NCBI GenBank assembly: GCA_964500895.1
Contig: CAZCQP010000067.1
Span: forward strand, 1 to 11,545
From: CAZCQP01 sp964500895
GTDB lineage: Bacteria; Bacillota; Clostridia; Lachnospirales; JAISER01
Direction: 5' to 3'
DNA: 11,545 nucleotides
Shown: positions 6,299-11,545 of the stretch, piece after piece
How positions within the stretch are numbered: the stretch's first letter is position 1
Layout: the number at the start of each line of letters is the position of its first letter
Notes under the pieces: model-generated
The model's database searches: none
What the model was told of the DNA's origin: nothing
The model's input: the letters and a program-made list of their open reading frames with translations, nothing else
Translations under genes and position numbers: made by a program

Positions 6299-6324
6299 AT
6301 AAAGTTAAAGAAGGGGTGTTGCGT

Positions 6325-7086
6325 ATGTTCAAAAATGTTATCGTCAAGAAACCCGGGAAATCTGTGGTAGACGGCTTAACCACTGCCAGCCTGGGCAAGC
6401 CGGTGTATGAAACCGCCTACCAACAGCACGCAAGCTACATAGAAGTGTTAAAAAGCTGCGGCGTGGAAGCGAAAGTGCTGGAAGCAGACGAAGCTTTTCC
6501 AGACAGCTGTTTTGTGGAAGACCCGGCCATTGTCACCGAAAAAGTGGCCATCATCACCAACCCCGGCGCCCAAACCCGCAACGGGGAAACCACCAGCATT
6601 AAAGCAGCTTTGGAGGAATTTTACACGGAGTTTGCGTACATTAAAGCCCCGGGCACCCTGGAAGGGGGCGACGTGATGCGCATTGAAGACCATTTTTACA
6701 TTGGCCTTTCCACCCGCACCAACCGGGAAGGCGCAGAACAGCTTATTAAAATTTTAGAGCAATACGGCTACACCGGTTCTGTGGTGGAATTAAAAGAAAT
6801 GTTCCACTTAAAAACCGGGGTGAACTTCATTGGGAACAACACCGTTCTGGTGGCTGGGGAGTTCATTACCCACCCAGACTTTGAAAAGTTCACCAAGATT
6901 GTCATTGATGAAGACGAAATGTACGCCGCCAACTGCATCCGCATGAACGACTATGTGGTGATGCCCGCCAACTTCCCCAAAACCAAAGAAAAGCTTTTAA
7001 ATGCCGGTTTTCAAATTAAAGAAAACCCCATGAGCGAGTTTCAAAAAATTGATGGCGGTTTAAGCTGCTTGTCTCTGCGGTTTTAA
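6325..7086 (+). CDS. ddaH: dimethylarginine dimethylaminohydrolase (DDAH)-family hydrolase
   Basis: Member of the guanidine-modifying superfamily, 253 residues, the usual size of bacterial DDAH. DDAH hydrolyses N-omega-methylated arginines to citrulline plus methylamine or dimethylamine. The expected catalytic residues are in place: Glu113 in TLEGGDV, His161 in MFHLKTG and Cys248 in GGLSCLSLRF, each within one residue of the Pseudomonas aeruginosa numbering. FVEDPA (63-68) and LSTRTNREGAEQL (128-140) are substrate-site segments of the family. The C-terminal CLSLRF ending is characteristic. ATG at 6325 is preferred over an in-frame GTG at 6316, which lies inside the GAAGGGG binding site. First gene of the P2 unit. 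It is too short for arginine deiminase, but a related guanidino substrate cannot be excluded. Confidence 0.87.
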   Translation: MFKNVIVKKPGKSVVDGLTTASLGKPVYETAYQQHASYIEVLKSCGVEAKVLEADEAFPDSCFVEDPAIVTEKVAIITNPGAQTRNGETTSIKAALEEFYTEFAYIKAPGTLEGGDVMRIEDHFYIGLSTRTNREGAEQLIKILEQYGYTGSVVELKEMFHLKTGVNFIGNNTVLVAGEFITHPDFEKFTKIVIDEDEMYAANCIRMNDYVVMPANFPKTKEKLLNAGFQIKENPMSEFQKIDGGLSCLSLRF

Positions 7087-7110
7087 GAGACAATAGAAAA
7101 GGGTGTTTTC

Positions 7111-8280
7111 ATGGGCAAATCTTTTGTAGCCAAGCAGTTTCAAAACATGACCCTTTCGCCCCTAAGCAAAACCAATGAAATGGTCAAACGTTACGATGAT
7201 GTGATTGATTTAAGCATTGGGGACCCAGACTACCCTGCCCCCGCTCACGTGATTCACAAAATGTATGCAGATGCCTTAAACGGCCACACCCGCTACACCG
7301 CATTTCTGGGCGATGAAGAATTGCGCCTGGAAACAGCGGCATGGTACAAAGCCGATTACGGCGTAGAGATTGCCATGGACGAAATGATGATTACCGCCGG
7401 GGGCACCCACGCCCTGTACCTAACCCTTTGCAGCATTTTAAACGAAGGGGAAGAAGTGATTGCCATTGCGCCCTATTATGTGTACTACACCCTGCAAATT
7501 GAAATGCCCAAAGGAAAGCTGGTGGTGTACAACACAAAGGGCGAGGACAACTTCGATGTGAATTTAGAAGAACTGGAAAAGCACATCACGCCCAAAACAA
7601 AGGCCATCATCATCAATTCCCCATGCAATCCTTCTGGCCGGGTGTACGATGAACAAACCATCCTGGGCATTTTGGAACTAGCAAAAAAGCATGATTTTCT
7701 GGTTATTTCAGACGACATTTATACATCACTGGTGTACACAGACCGTTACAAGCCCGTGTGCGCCCACACCCAATACCGGGACAGAATCATCACCATTTAC
7801 AGCTATTCCAAAGACTATTCCATGACCGGCTTTCGGCTGGGGCACATCATCGCCCCCAAAGACATCATTGCCTGTGCCCGAAACTTAAACGAAGCGGTAA
7901 ACTTCACCGTCAGCGCCATGGTGCAACGGGCGGGCATTGAAGCACTGCGCAGGCGCAAAGACATTCAAAAGGGTATTTATGAGGAATACCGTAAGCGCAT
8001 CTTTTACGTGTACGAACGCATTCAAAAAATGCACAACATCTCCTGTTTTTACCCGGAAGGCACCTTTTACCTCTTTGCCTGCATTAAAGATACCGGCTAT
8101 TCTTCCATGGACATTTGGGAGAAAATATTGGATGAAGCCCATGTGCTGGTGCTGCCTGGCAGCGGTTTTGGTGCTGCTGGGGAAGGGTACATCCGCATTG
8201 CCTGTACCGTAGGGATAGAACAACTGAAAGTGGCTTTCGACCGGCTGGAAAAAATGCCACTCTTTGCACCAAAATCATAA
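7111..8280 (+). CDS. class I/II PLP-dependent aminotransferase (AspC/AlaT-like)
   Basis: Cytoplasmic fold-type I aminotransferase, 389 residues, full length for the family. Conserved cofactor residues are visible: Asn173 in SPCNPSG, Asp201 and Tyr204 in SDDIYTSL, the PLP-binding Lys234 in SYSKDYSMTGFRLGH, Arg242 just after it, and the substrate-carboxylate Arg362 in YIRIACTV. DLSIGDPDYPAP (33-44) and GHTRYTAFLGDEELR (58-72) form the usual N-terminal substrate lid. It would exchange an amino group between an amino acid and a 2-oxo acid. The actual substrate cannot be read from sequence. It lies 24 bases after the DDAH-like gene, with AAAAGGG 7 bases before its ATG, and 16 bases before the symporter gene. 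Context suggests it handles the amino acid imported or formed by these neighbours. Confidence 0.9.
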   Translation: MGKSFVAKQFQNMTLSPLSKTNEMVKRYDDVIDLSIGDPDYPAPAHVIHKMYADALNGHTRYTAFLGDEELRLETAAWYKADYGVEIAMDEMMITAGGTHALYLTLCSILNEGEEVIAIAPYYVYYTLQIEMPKGKLVVYNTKGEDNFDVNLEELEKHITPKTKAIIINSPCNPSGRVYDEQTILGILELAKKHDFLVISDDIYTSLVYTDRYKPVCAHTQYRDRIITIYSYSKDYSMTGFRLGHIIAPKDIIACARNLNEAVNFTVSAMVQRAGIEALRRRKDIQKGIYEEYRKRIFYVYERIQKMHNISCFYPEGTFYLFACIKDTGYSSMDIWEKILDEAHVLVLPGSGFGAAGEGYIRIACTVGIEQLKVAFDRLEKMPLFAPKS

Positions 8281-8296
8281 ATAAGGAGGCAAAACC

Positions 8297-9709
8297 ATGA
8301 CAACCATTGATATTATTGTATTGTTTGTCTATATGCTCGGGATGCTTTTAATCGGCTTTTATGCCAAAGGTAAAATACAAACCATGGACGACTTCATCTT
8401 AGGCGGCAAACGGTTTAACCGGTTTGCCCTGGTGGGCACCATCATGGCCACCATGGTAGGCTCCGGCATGACCATGGGTTCTGTAGGCAATGTGTATAAA
8501 TTTGGTGCAGGGGGCACCGTGTTCTGGATGTACTTAGGGTTTGGCCTTGGCCTGGTGTTCTTTGGGGCCATTGTAAAGCCCATTCGTGATACGGGCAAAC
8601 GCACCATGTCTGAAATACTGGCTTCTGCTTATGGAGACGGTGCCCGTATTTTATCCGCCATTGTGGTTATTGTGTACGGCATCTCCATTGTGGCCATTAA
8701 CATTGCGGGCTTGCGTACCGTTATTATGTATGCCTTTGGCGAAGGCATGTGGATTTCCCTGCCTTTAGCCACCATTTTGGCGGCCTGCGTGTGCATTGCC
8801 TTCACCTCTATGGGCGGGTTTTATGCCGTGGTTTGGACAGACGTGGTACAGCTGGTAATTATGATTGTGGGCATTTTCATCATTGGCCCTATTCTGGGTC
8901 TTTCCTTAACCGGCGGGTTTACCCCTGTTGTGGAGGCCTATGAAGCTGCGGGCATGTCCATCACCAACCCATTTTTAAGCGGTGTGAACGCCGGGTCCAT
9001 CGGCTTTTTCCTGGCCTATTTCCTTATGGTGCCGGGGGACCCCACCATGCCCCAGCGTGCGCTGGCTTCCAAAGATACCGAATCGGCCAAGGTGGCGTAC
9101 TACATTTCCGGGCTTATCGGCTTTGGCTTCGGCATTGTGCTCATCATCATTGGCGGCGTGGCCTTTAAATTAATGCCCAACCTGGAAAACCCGGAAACCG
9201 CACTGCCTGTGTTCATTATGCGGTACTATCCGCCGGTGGTCAAAGGCTTGTGCATTGCCGGTATCATTGCAGCCATTATGTCCTCTTTCAGCTCTTTCCT
9301 CATTTTGGCTTCTACCCACTTGATTTACGACCTGGGCTTTTCCTTCAACAAGCAAATTAAGGAGGAAACCATCAAGAAGATTATGCCCATTGCCACCATT
9401 TCCATTGGCGTGTTGGGCATCATCATCGCACTGTACATTTCCTCCATGTTCAGCTACCTGTACATGGTTTTCTCGGTCATCGCTTCGGCCATGATGCCTG
9501 CTTTTATGGGCGCTTTGTTCTTTAAAGACAAAACCTCCAAAGTCGGCGGTATCTCCAGCATTGTGGTGGGCACAGTGGTGCCGGCAGTGCTTTACCTAAC
9601 GGTGGGTTATGACGTATTTCTGGAAGACCCCTTATTCCTGGGTATTATTTCCTCCACCGGCGCATTGATTCTGTTTTCACTTATTTTTAAAGATAAAAAA
9701 GCTGTTTAG
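8297..9709 (+). CDS. sodium:solute symporter (SSS/SLC5 family)
   Basis: Integral membrane Na+-driven importer, 470 residues, with about 13 predicted hydrophobic segments starting at 5-22. Family signatures are DDFILGGKRFNRF (31-43), the glycine-rich second segment (about 44-62), GGFYAVVWTDVVQ (173-185) and AAIMSSFSSFLILAST (325-340). The last corresponds to the helix whose paired serines form the Na2 sodium site in PutP and vSGLT. It belongs to the broad group that carries proline, pantothenate or monocarboxylates. The substrate is not evident. AAGGAGG at 8283-8289, 7 bases from the ATG, is the best binding site of the P2 unit. As last gene before a hairpin, it is probably the importer for the substrate of the DDAH-like enzyme, the aminotransferase or the flavoenzyme. 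Confidence 0.92.
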   Translation: MTTIDIIVLFVYMLGMLLIGFYAKGKIQTMDDFILGGKRFNRFALVGTIMATMVGSGMTMGSVGNVYKFGAGGTVFWMYLGFGLGLVFFGAIVKPIRDTGKRTMSEILASAYGDGARILSAIVVIVYGISIVAINIAGLRTVIMYAFGEGMWISLPLATILAACVCIAFTSMGGFYAVVWTDVVQLVIMIVGIFIIGPILGLSLTGGFTPVVEAYEAAGMSITNPFLSGVNAGSIGFFLAYFLMVPGDPTMPQRALASKDTESAKVAYYISGLIGFGFGIVLIIIGGVAFKLMPNLENPETALPVFIMRYYPPVVKGLCIAGIIAAIMSSFSSFLILASTHLIYDLGFSFNKQIKEETIKKIMPIATISIGVLGIIIALYISSMFSYLYMVFSVIASAMMPAFMGALFFKDKTSKVGGISSIVVGTVVPAVLYLTVGYDVFLEDPLFLGIISSTGALILFSLIFKDKKAV

Positions 9710-9715
9710 CACCAT

Positions 9716-9743
9716 AAGGGCCGCCTGTTTCCAGGCGGCCCTT
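9716..9743 (+). terminator. GC-rich hairpin ending the P2 unit
   Basis: AAGGGCCGCCTG pairs with CAGGCGGCCCTT, a perfect 12-bp stem around TTTC, seven bases after the symporter stop. The tract after it is only GTTGC, so there is no proper U-run. It probably terminates or protects the transcript but is not a textbook intrinsic terminator. It also lies between convergent genes and could act on either strand. Confidence 0.65.
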
Positions 9744-9747
9744 GTTG

Positions 9748-9771
9748 CGGACGACCAATGGTCGCCCCTAC
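9748..9771. repeat. single REP-like arm
   Basis: The 24-base sequence matches the left arm of the elements at 31-54 and 161-184 except for a compensated pair of changes in the inner stem (GACC-AAT-GGTC instead of GGCC-AAT-GGCC). It ends in CTAC, that is GTAG on the other strand. No inverted partner is present here. It lies two bases from the stop of the acetyltransferase gene, between convergent genes. Confidence 0.7.
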
Positions 9772-9773
9772 TT

Positions 9774-10328
9774 TTATTGCCACTCGTCTCTTAAAATGGA
9801 ATAATACAGCCGGTCCACGTACTGTCCGTCCATGTAAAAATAGTCCCGCAGCGTGCCTTCGTATGTAAGCCCACATTTTTCAATTACTTTCTTAGACGGT
9901 ACATTGGATGCCTTATGGCAAATTTGCACTTTGTGCAGGTTAATGGCTTCAAACCCATAACGGATTACCGCCAAAGTGGCTTCTGTGGCGTAACCCCTGC
10001 GCTGGAACGCTTCCCCAATGCAGTATTCAATTTCCGCAAAATGGTTTTTGCTGTCCATTAAAAAGTACGCAATCTGGCCGATGCAAGTACCGGTTTCTTT
10101 TAAGATAATTGCCCAGCGGTATGCCGAATCTTGGGCATAACTGCCGATGTACTTGTCTAGCAATGTTTTCACTTCCGCTTTGGTGGTGTACACCGGTTCC
10201 GAATACAAGGACTGAACGTTTACATCCGCAACCCAGTTTACCAGCATGGCCTCGTCGTCGCTGTAGGCAAACCTTCTTAAAATGAGCCTTTCTGTTTCAA
10301 TGGTTTGGGTACCTGTGTGTGTAAGCAT
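9774..10328 (-). CDS. GNAT-family N-acetyltransferase, RimJ/RimL type (Acetyltransf_3)
   Basis: Acetyl-CoA-dependent acetyltransferase of 184 residues. It has the ETERLILRRF opening (11-20) typical of RimJ/RimL-like proteins, the beta4-alpha3 acetyl-CoA pyrophosphate loop QRRGYATEA (109-117), NVPSKKVIEKCGLTYEGTLRDY (about 142-163) and the closing DGQYVDRLYYSILRDEW. Such proteins acetylate ribosomal protein N-termini, amino acids or small molecules. The acceptor cannot be told here. ATG at 10328 has AGGGAG about ten bases upstream. It is the last gene of a minus-strand block and converges on the symporter unit. Confidence is high for the family and low for the role. Confidence 0.88.
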   Translation of the reverse strand: MLTHTGTQTIETERLILRRFAYSDDEAMLVNWVADVNVQSLYSEPVYTTKAEVKTLLDKYIGSYAQDSAYRWAIILKETGTCIGQIAYFLMDSKNHFAEIEYCIGEAFQRRGYATEATLAVIRYGFEAINLHKVQICHKASNVPSKKVIEKCGLTYEGTLRDYFYMDGQYVDRLYYSILRDEWQ

Positions 10329-10359
10329 GTAAAACTTACTCCCTTACATAAATTTTGCC

Positions 10360-10385
10360 ATTATATAGTGCAAAATCCATGCCAA
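10360..10385 (-). promoter_or_regulatory. possible promoter for the RimJ/RimL-type gene
   Basis: A perfect minus-strand TATAAT (10360-10365) lies 31 bases before the start codon. The best -35, TTGGCA (10380-10385), is only 14 bases away, which is too close for a strong sigma-A promoter. It may be weak or not used. Confidence 0.3.
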
Positions 10386-10388
10386 GAA

Positions 10389-10901
10389 TTAAGCTTTATA
10401 AACCAACGTATACAACGTCTCTTTCAAATGCTCAAAAGTCTCTTGGGATATTGGTCCGCCGGACGACATAATCAACAGGGGCACAGCTTTCCGGCCCTTG
10501 CCATAGGAGGGCATCATGTAGGGGTACAGGTTCAAGCAAAAGCCGTTGCGCTGGTAAAAGGTTATGCGCCGTTTGGCCATATCCGTTTCCGGCGGCTCCA
10601 CCTCCAGGTAGACGGGCTTTCCCGCCAGCTTTACCACATCCTGCAAAAACCGGGACCCTGTGCCTCCCCCCCGAAACTGTGCATCCACTGCAAAATGCTC
10701 AATATAGGCAAAGTCTTCAAAGACCCACAAGGCAATAAATGCCTGTATTTGCTCTGCCTCCTGCAAGGTGTACATGCAGTAAAGGGGGTTGTTTAAAATC
10801 TTTTTTTGTTCCTCATAAGGCCGGTATTCATCAATGGGAAAGCTTTCCTCCATCATTTTAAACACTTGGTCAAAGTGGTCTGGGTTAAGTTTGGTAATCA
10901 T
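10389..10901 (-). CDS. GNAT-family N-acetyltransferase
   Basis: GNAT protein of 170 residues, distinct in sequence from the acetyltransferase downstream of it. IEHFAVDAQFRGGGTGSRFL (67-86) contains the acetyl-CoA-binding loop RGGGTG (77-82), and YLEVEPP...RRITFYQRNGF (98-121) is the usual C-terminal core with the FYxRNGF motif. The substrate is not evident. I place the start at ATG 10901, where GGAGAGG lies 5 bases upstream; a longer frame reaching 10958 has no binding site and its extra residues lack similarity to the fold's first strand. It is separated from the RimJ/RimL-type gene by 60 bases and from the AT-rich ORF upstream by 69 bases, all on the minus strand. Confidence 0.87.
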   Translation of the reverse strand: MITKLNPDHFDQVFKMMEESFPIDEYRPYEEQKKILNNPLYCMYTLQEAEQIQAFIALWVFEDFAYIEHFAVDAQFRGGGTGSRFLQDVVKLAGKPVYLEVEPPETDMAKRRITFYQRNGFCLNLYPYMMPSYGKGRKAVPLLIMSSGGPISQETFEHLKETLYTLVYKA

Positions 10902-10970
10902 TATATCCTCTCCATATAAAAAGTTGGGCACGGCGGAAAATTTCTGCGGGTGAATCAAGTGGACTTATGC

Positions 10971-11545
10971 TCATTTATTAACCCTAAATACTACTCTATA
11001 AACGTCTCCAGTTACTGCATCATCCGTTAATGTATGTTGACTGTCTATGCCAATTTCCTTTTGCACAGAAGTAACCCCAAACAAATGAACAGCGTCATAA
11101 CGGATTTGTAAACTTGTTGTATTTAGTTTAATCCCGTTTGTTCTTAGGCATGAGGGGTTTCCAATGACAACCAACTCTCCTCCTGGAGCCAGGACATTAT
11201 AAACGTTCTGTGCATATACAGCATTGCACAGTAGAGGTACACTGTAACCGCTCACCATTCTAACTTCATCATATTGGTTGTGTTGATTTTCTTCAATCAT
11301 TGTACCGAATTTAAAGGGTTTCGGGTTGATGGGGTCTTCGGTATACAAATCCTGTTCGGATTTGTGTATTTCAGCCGATATATTTTTATGCCTTTTTTCA
11401 ACATCTGTGATAATGGCCCACAATCTGTCCATATTACCTTGCAAAACCCTATAAAACCAAAGGTTAACTAAATTGGGACCTTCTGTATTTCTTTCTAAAA
11501 CATCATTTGGAATATTCGCTTGTCTAATATCCCTGATGATTTTAG
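10971..11545 (-). CDS. unrecognised AT-rich ORF, 5' end beyond the window
   Basis: The reading frame stays open from its TGA at 10971-10973 to the right edge, giving 191 visible residues with the N terminus missing. I do not recognise the family. A TTG at 11444 and an ATG at 11432 are possible internal starts, but the frame upstream of them reads plausibly (for example NIPNDVLERNTEG), so the gene probably continues beyond the window. The sequence is mixed polar and beta-prone with no membrane segment or signal. A GGELVVIGNPS stretch faintly resembles a nucleotide-binding turn but lacks the rest of any motif I could name. GC here is about 38%, against roughly 50-55% in neighbouring genes, which suggests recent acquisition. 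No function is proposed. Confidence 0.6.
   Translation of the reverse strand, partial: KIIRDIRQANIPNDVLERNTEGPNLVNLWFYRVLQGNMDRLWAIITDVEKRHKNISAEIHKSEQDLYTEDPINPKPFKFGTMIEENQHNQYDEVRMVSGYSVPLLCNAVYAQNVYNVLAPGGELVVIGNPSCLRTNGIKLNTTSLQIRYDAVHLFGVTSVQKEIGIDSQHTLTDDAVTGDVYRVVFRVNK

Noticed and set aside
6325..7086. Arginine deiminase
   Set aside because: At 253 residues it is far shorter than arginine deiminase (about 400), and it ends in the DDAH-type CLSLRF motif.
10902..10970. Promoter for the second GNAT gene
   Set aside because: An AT-rich stretch lies before the ribosome binding site, but I find no -35/-10 pair with acceptable spacing.
11130..11200. SAM-dependent methyltransferase call for the right-edge ORF, based on APGGELVVIGNP
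   Set aside because: Only a generic glycine turn is present. No SAM-binding DxGxGxG or catalytic motif is visible in the 191 residues.

Overview
The window looks like a draft or metagenome-derived scaffold of an anaerobic Gram-positive bacterium of the Clostridia. The reasons are strong AGGAGG-type ribosome binding sites, consensus sigma-A promoters, a YpsC-type RNA methyltransferase, a lipoprotein signal, and an etfB-etfA-FAD dehydrogenase set of the kind anaerobes use for electron-bifurcating lactate oxidation. Genus cannot be read from this sequence. Most genes are roughly 50-55% GC. The last ~570 bases are about 38% GC by hand count. A run of exactly 100 N (4628-4727) interrupts one gene.

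Layout. Positions 1-277 hold a 130-bp tandem repeat. Each unit copies the 3' end of the neighbouring methyltransferase gene and carries a pair of facing, GTAG-flanked hairpins resembling REP/BIME elements. A minus-strand rRNA methyltransferase (247-1404) and a plus-strand putative lipoprotein (1553-2179, closed by a good terminator) diverge from back-to-back promoters. A strong promoter at 2291-2319, followed by a perfect 17-bp FadR-type palindrome, drives a tightly packed operon: etfB, etfA, a GlcD/LctD-type FAD dehydrogenase, and a GntR/FadR-family regulator. A second strong promoter starts 2 bp after the regulator's stop and drives a DDAH-family hydrolase, a class I aminotransferase and a sodium:solute symporter, ending in a GC-rich hairpin at 9716-9743. 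A single REP-like arm lies between this unit and a convergent minus-strand block of two GNAT acetyltransferases and an AT-rich, unrecognised ORF that runs off the right edge.

How the genes may work together. EtfB, EtfA and the FAD dehydrogenase are predicted to form a complex that moves electrons between a 2-hydroxyacid/2-oxoacid pair, NAD(H) and probably ferredoxin. The regulator encoded last in the operon is the natural candidate to bind the palindrome in its own leader, giving an autoregulated, substrate-induced unit. The second unit could import an amino acid (symporter), hydrolyse a methylarginine or related guanidino compound to citrulline (DDAH-like) and convert an amino acid to its 2-oxo acid (aminotransferase). 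That 2-oxo acid or its hydroxyacid is the class of substrate the first unit handles. The link between the two units is inference from adjacency only. A lactate permease and lactate racemase, seen in the Acetobacterium woodii lct cluster, are absent here.
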